Assembly: GCA_002729235.1 (NCBI GenBank)
Contig: PBTY01000017.1
Coordinates: 23,420 to 87,419, forward strand
Source: Rickettsiales bacterium
GTDB taxonomy: Bacteria; Bacteroidota; Bacteroidia; Cytophagales; Cyclobacteriaceae
DNA: 64,000 nucleotides
Reading direction: 5' to 3'
A model generated the notes under the pieces. The model was not told the DNA's origin and did not search any database. It saw nothing but the letters and a program-made list of their open reading frames with translations. Below, one piece after another: positions 17,506 through 27,309 of this stretch. The stretch's first letter is position 1, and each line of letters starts with the position of its first letter. The position numbers and the translations under genes were made by a program.

Positions 17506-20439
17506 GAATTGGAGTTCGTTGATGGTTAAGTCTCCATCTGATTCGAAAATGAAGTACAAGTCGTGAATTCCTGATTCATTTAAGTCCAATTTCATCGTTT
17601 GACCTACTTTGAAGTCAACCGTACTGTTGATATTACCAAAGTCAGCATCCAAAACCAAATGAATCGCTCCGGATGAACTTGATTTCCCATCAAACACAAT
17701 AGATGAAACATTACTCAAATCAATTGCTTCAAACTTCAAGACGGCTTTGCCATTAGATTTGGTCACCGTTCGTGCATCTCCATCTTCTATTCCTCCCTGC
17801 ACGTCAAATCCTTCCAGATCATCTGCCAGTTCGGCCTGCAATACCGGAGGTGTTAGGGTTACTTCCACTTTATTGGTTAAACTCAAATTACCTCCTCGAT
17901 CTACATATTGGGCTTCGAATCGTATATTCTCTTTTTTGGAAGAAGTAGCAATGACACCACTAATTCCAATCGCTTCACTCTCGGCTGGCGGGGGATCATT
18001 GACCGTAAAAATGTATCGTACGATTTCTCTTGCAGCCTTCATACTGAAGTTTGGATGCGCGATCATCATCCCGTCTCCCCAAACTCCTGATCCTCCATTG
18101 ATGATCTTCTTGGCTAATAGATCCATCTGGATATAATCCTGATCATACTTATCGGCTATTTGAGTAAAACTCGGCCCAATCGACTTTTCATTGATCTTGT
18201 GACACGACTTACAGTCACTTGTCTGAATCAACTGCAATCCTGGGGAAAGTCCTGCACCGTCGAGTTGTCCTAACTGCGCCAAACTAGCCGCGGCTCGGTT
18301 GTCACTGCCTTCATATCGAGCGAGGCTGACATCCAATTGATTTGGATCAATCCCATTATCCAGGCTACCATCTTCAGCATCCGTTAGATTCACTGAATAC
18401 TTAATCGGTTGGCCAGGCACATAGAAACTGCTATTCAGATCAAAAGCAATTTTCAACTCTGGAGCACTGTTACCAGCAGTGATGGTTCGCTGGAAAGTAG
18501 CTTTTGATCCTTTAGCATCCGACACCTCCAATTCGACTTCATACTTTCCAGGTCCATTGAAGGTGTACTGATTTTTCGCTCCTGTTAGTATTTCATCATT
18601 GATCCTCCATTCATAGTTAAGTGCATCTCCATCTGGATCATTAGAAGCACTGGCATCCAATTCGATGGTTAATGGCAAAGAGCCGTTGAGTTCAGAACTT
18701 TCGAAAGTCGCTACTGGAGGACGATTGCCATTAACAAACTCGAGTTTAATCAATTTGGAATCGTGATTATCTGTGAAGTAGCCTATACCATACTCCAACA
18801 CATAAAGTGCACCATCAGGACCAAAGTCCATTGCAATAGGCGAGGCAAGCACTGAGTTATCCAGCAAAGGTTCTATGGATTGAAAATTACCTTCTTCATC
18901 CTGACTCACCACCTTGATCCAGTCTCGTGCCCAGTCAAAGGCAATCAGCTTATTATCATAGTACGCGGGGAACTCATAGCCATGTTTGCGAGTCTCTCTG
19001 TAATTGTATATGTCACCAGCGCCTGTGGATCTGGATCCCTTCCCTACTCCTGGGAACAGAGGTGTTTCATCAAATGAGTAGTAAATCATTGCAGGAACAG
19101 CCGGAGGCAGATCCACTATCCCAGTATTGTTAACAGACGTATTCTTCGGATGAGCTGGATCAAATCTTGGCCCCAACTCCAACGTTTCAAAGTCATAGTC
19201 GGCATAGGCCAGGTTGTTGGCATTGAAATAAGGCCATCCATAGTTACCGGGAGCTTTGGCAAAATTGATTTCATCGTGTGCTGACGGTCCTCGCTCAGAA
19301 GTCACATTACCATCAGGTCCAACATCTCCCCAATACAACCAGTCTTTATCCAGGTTGTACGCCATAGTAAATGGATTTCGAGCTCCCATCACATAAACCT
19401 CTGGCAATCCTTGTGAGCCATCTTTCGGGAACAGGTTCCCATCAGGAATGGTATAACTCCCATCCATTTCTGGATGTATTCGCAATACTTTACCGCGCTT
19501 GTCATTGCTATTGGATGATGACTTTTGAGAATCCCAAGGAGATCTTCCCGGACGTTCGTCTAGCGGAGTAAATCCATCAGAAGCTCTTGAGAACGTATTG
19601 TCACCAGTGCTTATGTACAGATTCCCATCTCGATCAAAAACCAGATCCCCAGCAGAATGACAGCATTCCTCACGCTGAGTTGGGATTTCGATAATCAACT
19701 TTTCCGTGCACAGATGAAGGCTATCTGGAGTCAATACAAATCTGGAAACATGTTGTTTTGGCTCATCTCCTGGAGGAGAATAAAAAATATACACCCAATT
19801 ATTTTCCGAGAAATTGGGATCTAAAACGATTCCTAATAGACCATCTTCTTCTCCGGTGTAGACATCCATTTGAGATATTTGTTTGGTCTGATCTGTCCCT
19901 GGGTTGTAAGTATGAATTTGACCTTTTCTTTCAATCCAATAAACCAGAGAATTTTCAGTGACCATTATGTCCATTGGCTCAGCCAATGGTGCAACCAGCA
20001 CTTGTCTCACCAATCGATCCAAACCAGGAGCTGCTGGAGATTTTACTTTACTGTAGTCGAGTGAAGCTTTTGATAGTGGTTGCTGCTCACAATCAATTTT
20101 AGCTGTTCCAGAGTTAAAGAAAGGCTTGATTTGTCCCCAGTTGTAAATGGTATCTCTGCAACTAAAAGTGACCAATCCACCGGCTTCCAGATAGCGCTCT
20201 ACGTAACTCCGCTCTTTGAAAGTAAGATCGTTCACTTCAGCACTTATGAATAAATGACCAGCATCCTGAAGCATTGATTCCGTGATTTCACCTACTGTGA
20301 GTACAGAATCAAATTGATTGTCCTCGATTTTTAGATCTCCTCTTATTACCAGCTTGGAACCGGTCTTGCTACAGGCACTCATCACCAATAAGACCACTAC
20401 TACTGTAAAAAGATTGTTATTGATTGCTTTTTTGATCAT
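17470..20439 (-). CDS. PQQ-type sugar dehydrogenase-PKD-cytochrome c lipoprotein
   Basis: A 989-residue lipoprotein (lipobox VMSACS near residue 22). Residues about 25-115 recall a shortened ThuA-like domain (HLFISAEVNDL, YLEAGGLVTF). Residues about 140-555 are a six-bladed glucose/sorbosone dehydrogenase domain with GLLGIVLDPNF, HSAGDLVFDRDGNLYISTGDN, NPFTMAYN and LYWGDVGPDG. A PKD domain (about 565-655) has DASASNDPDGDALNYEW. A class I cytochrome c follows, with CKSCHK near 742 and GMMIAHPNF as candidate Met-ligand region. The C-terminal 120 residues look like a carbohydrate-binding beta-sandwich. By family it oxidises an aldose in the periplasm and passes electrons to the respiratory chain through its own haem. 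Its start overlaps the epimerase stop by 4 bases, so it belongs to the mannan operon. The last ten residues lie in a DNA repeat. Confidence 0.88.
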   Translation of the reverse strand: MIKKAINNNLFTVVVVLLVMSACSKTGSKLVIRGDLKIEDNQFDSVLTVGEITESMLQDAGHLFISAEVNDLTFKERSYVERYLEAGGLVTFSCRDTIYNWGQIKPFFNSGTAKIDCEQQPLSKASLDYSKVKSPAAPGLDRLVRQVLVAPLAEPMDIMVTENSLVYWIERKGQIHTYNPGTDQTKQISQMDVYTGEEDGLLGIVLDPNFSENNWVYIFYSPPGDEPKQHVSRFVLTPDSLHLCTEKLIIEIPTQREECCHSAGDLVFDRDGNLYISTGDNTFSRASDGFTPLDERPGRSPWDSQKSSSNSNDKRGKVLRIHPEMDGSYTIPDGNLFPKDGSQGLPEVYVMGARNPFTMAYNLDKDWLYWGDVGPDGNVTSERGPSAHDEINFAKAPGNYGWPYFNANNLAYADYDFETLELGPRFDPAHPKNTSVNNTGIVDLPPAVPAMIYYSFDETPLFPGVGKGSRSTGAGDIYNYRETRKHGYEFPAYYDNKLIAFDWARDWIKVVSQDEEGNFQSIEPLLDNSVLASPIAMDFGPDGALYVLEYGIGYFTDNHDSKLIKLEFVNGNRPPVATFESSELNGSLPLTIELDASASNDPDGDALNYEWRINDEILTGAKNQYTFNGPGKYEVELEVSDAKGSKATFQRTITAGNSAPELKIAFDLNSSFYVPGQPIKYSVNLTDAEDGSLDNGIDPNQLDVSLARYEGSDNRAAASLAQLGQLDGAGLSPGLQLIQTSDCKSCHKINEKSIGPSFTQIADKYDQDYIQMDLLAKKIINGGSGVWGDGMMIAHPNFSMKAAREIVRYIFTVNDPPPAESEAIGISGVIATSSKKENIRFEAQYVDRGGNLSLTNKVEVTLTPPVLQAELADDLEGFDVQGGIEDGDARTVTKSNGKAVLKFEAIDLSNVSSIVFDGKSSSSGAIHLVLDADFGNINSTVDFKVGQTMKLDLNESGIHDLYFIFESDGDLTINELQFKLFTHRSKAEE

Positions 20440-21638
20440 TTACCCAGTCTATTCATTATTTCAATCATTGCTCGTCCATTGTGATAGGGGCATTTCCATG
20501 GACCAGCTTTATCTTCATTGTAATCTATATCTCCATGGCGATTCACTTTCCAGTGCCATTCGCCTTCTTTATCCATTAAATAAGTCCGGATAAAATTCCA
20601 GACTTTTTTCATTTTGACCATGTAGTCGTCATCACCTGTTATCTGCCAGGTGTTTAGTAACCCAACCATAGCTTCTGCTTGCGGCCACCAGTGTTTGTCA
20701 TCATCAGAGATTCCATCTGCATTGGCTTCATACATCAATCCACCATCGTTATCGAGCCCTTCAAGCGCAGCATGCGTCATTTTAATGCTCAGATCCCGAA
20801 TCTCATGAATCAGCTCTTCATCTTTCAGCGCCTCTGTCGCTTCACACAGCAGCCAGGCACCTTCTATATCATGACCAAAAGACCATTCATTAGAAAGTAG
20901 CTCCCAACTGTCAGTGAAAAATAATAGAAAATGACCACTTTCATCAACCAGCTTTGATCGTGTCAGGTTTATGAGGTTTTGAAGTTGGCTTTTTAGTTTG
21001 GGATCCGGCCAAATGCGATACAGGTTGGTATATGCCTCCAGCACATGTAAATGAGTGTTCATTGTTTTGCTGGCATTCATATCCCTATCACTCAGTCGAA
21101 CATCATTGAGTGGTCCCCACTGGGCATTTAGTGCCTCTGTATAACCATTATGGATCTGGTCGAATACGTATTCTTCCAATAACTCAAAGATTCTTATAGC
21201 ATGATCTTTGGCGCGTTTGTACTCATTGATTTTATGGTATTCAGAAAAAGCATAAATAGCAAAAGCCTGGGCATAAGTTTGTTTCTTGTCTGAAACTACT
21301 TGACCGGTGTTATCTAGCATCCAATAAACTCCACCATTCTTTGGGTCAATGAAGTTTTTCGACACATACTCATAGGCTCTATCGGCCATTAATTTGTGCT
21401 TTGGATTGCCTGTAATTTGATAGGCCGCAGAATAGGTCCAAAGAATACGTGTATTCAATATGACCGACTTGTCGGCATGCTCATGACGTTTGCCTCTGCC
21501 ATCAATTCTTCCATAAAAGCCTCCCATTGGATCCACCATTTTTCTGGACCAAAAGCTCAATATGTTTTCATTCAATACGTTGAGGCACTCCCGTGCAAAA
21601 CTCACCTGCTCCCTGGTTGATGGTCTTTCAGTGTTCAT
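20436..21638 (-). CDS. Cellobiose/mannobiose 2-epimerase (AGE family)
   Basis: A 400-residue cytoplasmic (alpha/alpha)6 enzyme of the N-acylglucosamine 2-epimerase superfamily. The segments SKTMNTHLHVLEAYTNLYRIWPD, NEWSFGHDIEGAWLLCEAAE-like, and KHWWPQAEAMVGLLNTWQITGD are the signature of cellobiose 2-epimerase and contain the catalytic and ring-opening histidines. These enzymes turn the reducing-end glucose or mannose of beta-1,4 disaccharides; in mannan pathways they convert Man-Man to Man-Glc, the substrate of the GH130 enzyme encoded three genes upstream. No signal peptide. Its stop overlaps the dehydrogenase start (ATGA), giving translational coupling. The operon context makes mannobiose the likely substrate. 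Confidence 0.92.
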   Translation of the reverse strand: MNTERPSTREQVSFARECLNVLNENILSFWSRKMVDPMGGFYGRIDGRGKRHEHADKSVILNTRILWTYSAAYQITGNPKHKLMADRAYEYVSKNFIDPKNGGVYWMLDNTGQVVSDKKQTYAQAFAIYAFSEYHKINEYKRAKDHAIRIFELLEEYVFDQIHNGYTEALNAQWGPLNDVRLSDRDMNASKTMNTHLHVLEAYTNLYRIWPDPKLKSQLQNLINLTRSKLVDESGHFLLFFTDSWELLSNEWSFGHDIEGAWLLCEATEALKDEELIHEIRDLSIKMTHAALEGLDNDGGLMYEANADGISDDDKHWWPQAEAMVGLLNTWQITGDDDYMVKMKKVWNFIRTYLMDKEGEWHWKVNRHGDIDYNEDKAGPWKCPYHNGRAMIEIMNRLGK

Positions 21639-21734
21639 TTCACAAAATCAGCGTGTATAAAATCGAGCACAATCTCCACATTTACTTCGTAAATCATCAA
21701 TTCTCGAAATACATTTTTAGGTCAAAATCGATGA

Positions 21735-22595
21735 TTAATATTGATGAAAAGCATCAGATACAAATCTCAGAACCACCGGTAATGAGTCTCTCCAGTAGGT
21801 CCAGTTATGTGCCCCATCTCGGACTCGATACTCATGTTTCACTTGAGCCTTGGTCAATGCGATGTGCATGAGACTATTGCCTTCAAATAAAAAATCGTCA
21901 TCACCACAATCAATAAACCAACGGACCGAGTTCAATTCTTCTTTGGTGCGTTGTTTCATTAGTTCCAAGGCATTGTTTTTTTGTCTATATGCTTCCAATT
22001 TTTCATCACCCAACTTCTTTTCTTCTTCAGGCATCCAGCGTTTCATGCTTTCTAAATCCAACGCACCAACATAGGCACTCAAAGGACAAGCCGAGGAAAA
22101 CAATTCTGGATGGCGCATGGCATACATAAAGGTACCGCCTCCCCCCATGGATAAGCCGGCAATGGCTCGGTACCTTTTCTCTCCTTTGATCCGGTAAGTT
22201 TTCTCTACATAAGGCATGAGTTCTTCGAAAAAGAAATCCTCATAGCGCCACTTTTCATCAATGGAATTGAAATAACCCATTCGTTCAGTATCAGCGTCAG
22301 GCATCACGATAATCATTGGAGTTGCCTTACCACTGTTGATAGCCTCATCTGCAATGCGACGGACTTCACCAAACTGTACCCAGCCGGTGTGGTTGTCAGT
22401 AGCTCCATGCAATAAATAAAGGACTGGATAGCTTCTTTGTGAACTTTCGTAATCAGGAGGCAAGTAGATCGCAAATTTGCGTTGACTCTTCAGAATCTTG
22501 CTTTCGACAGATAAATCATCATAGACTTTTCCGTATTGAGCATATGTATTACACACAGCTAATACCGCCACTAGTGACAGAAGCTTTCTCATCAT
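21735..22595 (-). CDS. Exported esterase (PF00756/CE1-like)
   Basis: A 286-residue alpha/beta hydrolase with a signal peptide (about 1-19, ending NTYAQ). YLPPDYESSQRSYPVLYLLHGATDN forms the oxyanion-hole strand, GLSMGGGGTFMYAMRHPELF is the nucleophile elbow with the catalytic Ser, WFIDCGDDDFLFEGN carries the Asp and GAHNWTYWRDSL the His. Relatives include feruloyl and acetyl esterases of xylan and mannan loci (CE1-like). In this operon, between a symporter and the mannobiose epimerase, removal of acetyl groups from mannooligosaccharides is the most economical reading, but substrate is inference. Start: two adjacent ATG codons at 22595 and 22592. Confidence 0.85.
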   Translation of the reverse strand: MMRKLLSLVAVLAVCNTYAQYGKVYDDLSVESKILKSQRKFAIYLPPDYESSQRSYPVLYLLHGATDNHTGWVQFGEVRRIADEAINSGKATPMIIVMPDADTERMGYFNSIDEKWRYEDFFFEELMPYVEKTYRIKGEKRYRAIAGLSMGGGGTFMYAMRHPELFSSACPLSAYVGALDLESMKRWMPEEEKKLGDEKLEAYRQKNNALELMKQRTKEELNSVRWFIDCGDDDFLFEGNSLMHIALTKAQVKHEYRVRDGAHNWTYWRDSLPVVLRFVSDAFHQY

Positions 22596-22666
22596 TTTGG
22601 GGATTCGAGTTAAAAAATTGTTTTAAGATACTCCTTTACTATTGAATAACCACTTTAATTCTCTGG

Positions 22667-24043
22667 TTAATCATCCGTTCTTGTCTTGATTTTCTGAAGA
22701 AATGCTTCATCCAATTTATAAAGTCGCATAAATAGAAATGAAGCCAAAGCTCCAACCCCAGCGATCACACTTATCATCAACCGAATACCCAATAATGCCT
22801 CCTGAGACTGATCCACATTTGGTTCAAAACCAAAGCCTGCCAACAACCATCCAGAGATAGCTCCACCCAGAGTCCATCCAAACTTTTGAGACATTGAAGA
22901 TGATGAAAACACCAATCCTATAGCTCTTCTTCCTGTTTTCCATTCTGAATAATCGGCTATGTCTGCATACATGGACCAGCCCAAAGGCAAAATGATTCCT
23001 GCACTCACCCCAATGAGCACGTTCAAACCAAAAATGAGGAATATTTGATCTCCTGGAATGAAGAAGAATAAGAAACTGAGAATAGCAGATATTAGAGCTG
23101 CCCAGCTAAATGTCGACTTTTTACCTAACCTGGCTGCTACGGGTTTTGCCAACAAAACACCCAGGATATTGGTCCCTAACCAAACCGACATGTAAACTGA
23201 GGAAAGAGCCGTAGAAGACGCCTCTATAGTGTTACCAAATAAATGGATGGTCTGATCTTTTATGAAATACTTGAAATAGAACAGAATAGAACCATCTCTT
23301 AACGAGGTGAAGATTAGTATTGAAATGTTGGCACCCAGCATCACGAACCATGGTCCATTTCTCAATAGATCTTTTAAGTCTGATCGAAGGGAGTTCTTCG
23401 CCTCTTTAGGAGGAGCTAGCCGTTCCTTTGTGCCTGCAAAGGTTAAGATAAATAGTATTGCAGCGACTATTGCATACACTCCAATGGTCATCTGGTATCC
23501 AGATACCTGATCAGCTCCTTGACTAAATGATTCGATCAACGAATTGGCAGTTGCCGTAACAAATAGCCCTCCTGAAAAAGCTCCGATAAACCTCCAGGAA
23601 GCCAGAGACGTTCTTTCGACTCCATCCTCTGTGATCGCCGCCATCAATGAACCATAAGGCACATTTACAGCTGTATAGGCCATCATCATCAGGGTATAGG
23701 TGATGTAGGCATAGATTAGTTTACCATCATACGATAAATCTGGAGTGGTAAACGTCAGTACACCAATAATTCCGAAAGGAACTGCTCCAAATAGCAAGAA
23801 TGGCCGAAACTTACCCCAGCGGGTATTGGTGCGATCGGAAATGATGCCCATCATCGGATCATTGAGAGCATCCCATACACGCGTAACCAAAAACATGGTA
23901 CCAACGGCAGCAGCTGATATCCCAAATACATCGGTATAAAAGAATAGTAAAAACATGGAAAACAACTTCCAAAACATGGAGGATGCAAAATCACCAAAAC
24001 CATAGGAGATCTTCTCTTTGATACTAATGGCTGAAGTACTCAT
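22667..24043 (-). CDS. GPH-family (MelB-like) sugar symporter
   Basis: A 458-residue, 12-helix transporter. The opening KISYGFGDFASSMFWKLFSMFLLFFYTDVFG and the loop RVWDALNDPMMGIISDRTNTRWGKFRPFLLFG are hallmarks of glycoside-pentoside-hexuronide:cation symporters; the Asp residues of this loop are the cation site in MelB. It should bring mannobiose or related disaccharides across the inner membrane for the 2-epimerase and GH130. The ATG at 24043 is used here; a GTG one codon earlier is also possible. It starts 10 bases after the GH130 stop, so the two are co-transcribed. Confidence 0.92.
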   Translation of the reverse strand: MSTSAISIKEKISYGFGDFASSMFWKLFSMFLLFFYTDVFGISAAAVGTMFLVTRVWDALNDPMMGIISDRTNTRWGKFRPFLLFGAVPFGIIGVLTFTTPDLSYDGKLIYAYITYTLMMMAYTAVNVPYGSLMAAITEDGVERTSLASWRFIGAFSGGLFVTATANSLIESFSQGADQVSGYQMTIGVYAIVAAILFILTFAGTKERLAPPKEAKNSLRSDLKDLLRNGPWFVMLGANISILIFTSLRDGSILFYFKYFIKDQTIHLFGNTIEASSTALSSVYMSVWLGTNILGVLLAKPVAARLGKKSTFSWAALISAILSFLFFFIPGDQIFLIFGLNVLIGVSAGIILPLGWSMYADIADYSEWKTGRRAIGLVFSSSSMSQKFGWTLGGAISGWLLAGFGFEPNVDQSQEALLGIRLMISVIAGVGALASFLFMRLYKLDEAFLQKIKTRTDD

Positions 24044-24052
24044 CACCTTTAA

Positions 24053-25243
24053 TTATTTAAGTCCATTCGCTTTTAAAAAAGCTAGATTCTTATCGATTAA
24101 TTGATTTCTTGTCTGGACACTGGCAAAAGACCTTAATCCATCTTCGGGAGTGTTTTTGCAATAGTCCACCAAACGATCGATTGTTGAGGTAGCCACATGC
24201 ATACGTGTGTCAGAAGATGCATAATAGATATATACCTCGCCATTGTCTTTGGCAATCCACCCATTAGTAAAAAGGACATTGGAGACATCACCGACACGTT
24301 CATCATCTTGAGGTCCCATGAAATGGCCTGCCGGTCTATGAATGACTTTGGCTGGGTCTTCCAGGGATGTCATAAACATGTATAGCGTGTAGCGTAAACC
24401 CGCAGCGGTATTTCTTACACCATGCGCGAGATGCAACCACCCTTCTTTTGTTTTGATAGGTGGTGGACCCTGACCATTTTTCACTTCCTTGATGGTATGA
24501 TAGATCTTAGGGTCAATAATCTTCTCATTGGAAACTACTGCTTTTTCCATGGTATCGACCAACGCCCAACCTATTCCCCCTCCTTTTCCTGCATCGATAA
24601 AACCATCTTGAGGCCTGGTGTACAGCGCGTATTTTCCATTCACAAATTCCGGGTGAAGTACTACATTTCGTTGTTGACTTCCACCCGAATCCAAATCGGG
24701 TAATCGCTCCCAGTTGACCAAATCTTTCGTTCGGGCAACCCCACATTTGGCTGTAGCCGCAGATTGATCAGACTCAAGAGCAGAGTGATCCCTTCTTTCA
24801 GTGCAAAACAAGCCATAGATCCAACCATCCTCATGGCGAGTTAAGCGCATGTCATACACATTAGTATCAGGCTCATCTCTTTCTGGAAGAGTGATTGGAT
24901 GATCCCAAAACCTAAAATTGTCTATCCCATTATCACTCTCTGCAACTGCAAAAAATGACTTGCGGTCATATCCTTCCGCTCGTACAACCAGACAAAACTT
25001 ACCATTAAACTCAATGGCTCCTGCATTAAATGTTGCGTTCATACCCTGGCGCTCCATCAGATAAGGATTTGTTACTGGGTTTAAATCATATCTCCAGATA
25101 ATCGGCGTGTGTTTATCGGTCAATACAGGATGTTTATAGCGTTGATATATGCCGGTGGTCTCAATTACTGGATCATTTTTCCGACTCAAAAATTGCTCAT
25201 GCTTATGAAGCAAAGCTTTCACCTGTTCTAATAAATGACTCAT
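24053..25243 (-). CDS. GH130 4-O-beta-D-mannosyl-D-glucose phosphorylase
   Basis: A 396-residue cytoplasmic five-bladed propeller of family GH130, subfamily 1 by its sequence. The N-terminal helix region plus [40 protein letters not shown] and [20 protein letters not shown] are typical; D131 in NVYDMR aligns with the general acid of the Bacteroides fragilis enzyme, and the [13 protein letters not shown] and [10 protein letters not shown] segments form the phosphate-side pocket. It phosphorolyses Man-beta-1,4-Glc to mannose-1-phosphate and glucose. It is the first gene of the mannan operon (phosphorylase, symporter, esterase, epimerase, dehydrogenase, isomerase-like), matching the known epimerase-phosphorylase pathway. 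No mannanase gene lies nearby. Confidence 0.93.
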   Translation of the reverse strand: MSHLLEQVKALLHKHEQFLSRKNDPVIETTGIYQRYKHPVLTDKHTPIIWRYDLNPVTNPYLMERQGMNATFNAGAIEFNGKFCLVVRAEGYDRKSFFAVAESDNGIDNFRFWDHPITLPERDEPDTNVYDMRLTRHEDGWIYGLFCTERRDHSALESDQSAATAKCGVARTKDLVNWERLPDLDSGGSQQRNVVLHPEFVNGKYALYTRPQDGFIDAGKGGGIGWALVDTMEKAVVSNEKIIDPKIYHTIKEVKNGQGPPPIKTKEGWLHLAHGVRNTAAGLRYTLYMFMTSLEDPAKVIHRPAGHFMGPQDDERVGDVSNVLFTNGWIAKDNGEVYIYYASSDTRMHVATSTIDRLVDYCKNTPEDGLRSFASVQTRNQLIDKNLAFLKANGLK

Positions 25244-25434
25244 TGATTTGCTTAATTAATTGACTTGTAACTTCTTTTATGAGTTCAGAAATCAATTTGG
25301 CTTATTTTTGATAGCTTCCTAAATCAATAGTCATTTTAGCCCCCATTTTTAACGAATTGATACGCTGGAATACAGCCATACTTCCTTTCATTCATCGAAA
25401 AACAACCTTCGGCCCTATTGAAATTTGTCAATTC

Positions 25435-25467
25435 TTGTTAACCTAGATTCAGAATTATGTAACTTTT
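25435..25467 (+). promoter_or_regulatory. Possible promoter of the kinase operon
   Basis: TAACTTTT (25460-25467) differs from TAnnTTTG only at the last base, and TTG at 25435-25437 lies at a -33-like distance. It would start RNA about 12 bases before the GTG at 25487. Weak evidence. Confidence 0.3.
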
Positions 25468-25486
25468 ATTAAACAAGTGCAACACA

Positions 25487-25753
25487 GTGATCCAGCCCGA
25501 GGAACTTATAAACTTCATTCTTAGCATTGTCTTTATCTCTTACTTATTGTACTTGATCAGAGTGCAATCAAGGTCTCTCAAAACCTTTTGGTTTCTGGGC
25601 ATATTGATGATTTTTATTTCCCAAATCTTCACTATCCTGGAAGGATATATGTATCCAGATCTATTCAATTTGATCGAACACATTACTACCTGCCTCGCCT
25701 CAATTTTCATATTGGTTAGTGTATACAAAAAAGAACTATTCTGGTCGAGATGA
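25487..25753 (+). CDS. Small membrane protein, stand-alone copy of the downstream kinase's membrane domain
   Basis: An 88-residue integral membrane protein with three predicted helices (about 7-24, 34-51, 63-80). The start is a GTG at 25487; no ATG precedes the first helix. Position by position it resembles the N-terminus of the histidine kinase that follows: F10, S45 and L51-E52 fall at the same places, a basic RxxSxS/KRSNQS loop separates helices 1 and 2, and both end in EL(F/Y)xxR after helix 3. The kinase has about four more residues in the loop before helix 3. Its last codon overlaps the kinase start (ATGA). This looks like a duplicated sensor domain kept as a separate subunit. No known family recognised. 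Confidence 0.75.
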   Translation: MIQPEELINFILSIVFISYLLYLIRVQSRSLKTFWFLGILMIFISQIFTILEGYMYPDLFNLIEHITTCLASIFILVSVYKKELFWSR

Positions 25754-27309
25754 TATCAGCACTAAACATAGTGTCCTTTTTGGCCCTTATGATGACCAGT
25801 TTTCTTATCATAAGACGACTGATCAAAAGATCCAATCAGAGTCTAATTGCTTTCCTATTTGCTGTTGGATTACTCACTTTATCAGAATTCACCAATGTGC
25901 TGGAACACCTGAACCTGGCTCCACAAACCGACCAATGGGAAGACCTTTTGGAGGTAGTCTTTTTACCTCTTTTGATTTTATCCTTACACATAGGAATGCT
26001 GGAAGATGAGCTCTACAAGAGACGAATCACCGAAAACAAGTTTGAAGCGATCTACAATAACGCCTATACCTTTATCGGTCTTTTGGATGGTGAGGGAAGG
26101 TTTCTGGACGCAAATGAAGCCTCCACTAAAACTTCAAGCATTGATCCAACCAAACAGGTTGGTCAATATTTCTGGGATACCCTCTGGTGGAGCCACTCTA
26201 AAGAGGAGCAAATCAAAATAAAGAAGGCAATTTCAAAAGTAAAGCAAGGTCAGACGAGTAGGTTCCAAAGCACCCATTTTAATACTAAAAACGGCACCTC
26301 TTATATTGATCACTCCTTAACTCCGGTATACGATCATGAAGGTAAGGTGATCTATATGATTGCAGAAGGTAGAAATGTAACTCAGCTTACTCTGGTTCTA
26401 AAAGAGCTTGAAGAACACAAAAATGAGTTAGAGAAACTCGTTACTGAAAAAACCAGGGAACTGAATGCGGCTTTGAGGGTTTCTAAACAACTCAACGAAA
26501 AACTCTACAACTCCAATCAGCAATTAGAGAAGAGTAACCTGGAGTTAAAAAAACAAAGTAAATATCTACAACTCACTTTAGACCAGCTGCAAGAGGCTCA
26601 AAATCAATTAATTGAAAGTGAGAAAATGGCTTCGCTGGGTATTCTAACCGCAGGTGTGGCACATGAAATCAATAACCCATTAAATTTTATCATGGGCGGC
26701 GTGACCGGAATTGATTTATATGCCTCAGAGCATCTAACCGCCCATGATGAAGGAATTAAGCAGCCACTACAATCCATCTATTCAGGGATAGAACGAATTA
26801 CCAAAATTGTAAAAAGCCTTAACACTTACAGTAGGACTGATAATTTTGAAAAAACAGAATGCAATCTCAATACCATTATTGATGACTGTCTGATCATTCT
26901 CCAGAACAAATGGAAGCATCGAATTGAGATTACCAAACAATATGATCCCAATGCCCTGATTGAAGCTAATGAAGGTCGAATCCATCAGGTTTTTCTGAAT
27001 CTTATCAACAATGCAATCCAGGCAATAGATAACAAGGGAAAGATAGTGATAACAACCATGTATGAAAAGGGAGAAATCATCGCAGAAATTGAAGATTCAG
27101 GATCAGGAATTTCTCCTGAAAACATGAAAAAAATATTTGACCCATTCTTCACTACAAAAGAGCCTAATCAAGGTACTGGCTTGGGGCTTTCTATCTCACA
27201 AAAAATAATCTCAGATTACCATGGAAGCATCAAATACGTTTCATTAAATAATAAAGGAACCAAAGTAATCGTCACTTTTCCTAAAGGTATGATATCTGCA
27301 CAATCATGA
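25750..27309 (+). CDS. PAS-domain sensor histidine kinase
   Basis: A 519-residue membrane kinase. Three helices occupy residues about 3-22, 33-50 and 67-82, then a PAS domain (about 95-215; FEAIYNNAYTFIGLLDGEGRFLDANEAS) and a long coiled coil (about 215-290). The HisKA box is LTAGVAHEINNPLNF with the phospho-acceptor His near 304, and the ATPase domain shows NLINNAIQA, DSGSGISPENMKKIFDPFFTTK and GTGLGLSISQKI. All catalytic boxes are intact. No response regulator gene follows; a TetR gene overlaps its end by 4 bases instead. It may signal to an unlinked regulator or work with the TetR protein. The short gene before it duplicates its membrane part. Confidence 0.93.
   Translation: MISALNIVSFLALMMTSFLIIRRLIKRSNQSLIAFLFAVGLLTLSEFTNVLEHLNLAPQTDQWEDLLEVVFLPLLILSLHIGMLEDELYKRRITENKFEAIYNNAYTFIGLLDGEGRFLDANEASTKTSSIDPTKQVGQYFWDTLWWSHSKEEQIKIKKAISKVKQGQTSRFQSTHFNTKNGTSYIDHSLTPVYDHEGKVIYMIAEGRNVTQLTLVLKELEEHKNELEKLVTEKTRELNAALRVSKQLNEKLYNSNQQLEKSNLELKKQSKYLQLTLDQLQEAQNQLIESEKMASLGILTAGVAHEINNPLNFIMGGVTGIDLYASEHLTAHDEGIKQPLQSIYSGIERITKIVKSLNTYSRTDNFEKTECNLNTIIDDCLIILQNKWKHRIEITKQYDPNALIEANEGRIHQVFLNLINNAIQAIDNKGKIVITTMYEKGEIIAEIEDSGSGISPENMKKIFDPFFTTKEPNQGTGLGLSISQKIISDYHGSIKYVSLNNKGTKVIVTFPKGMISAQS

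Noticed and set aside
17747..18136. 129-codon rightward frame opposite the dehydrogenase-cytochrome gene
   Set aside because: Antisense to the PKD/cytochrome region, Ser/Pro-rich, no domain.
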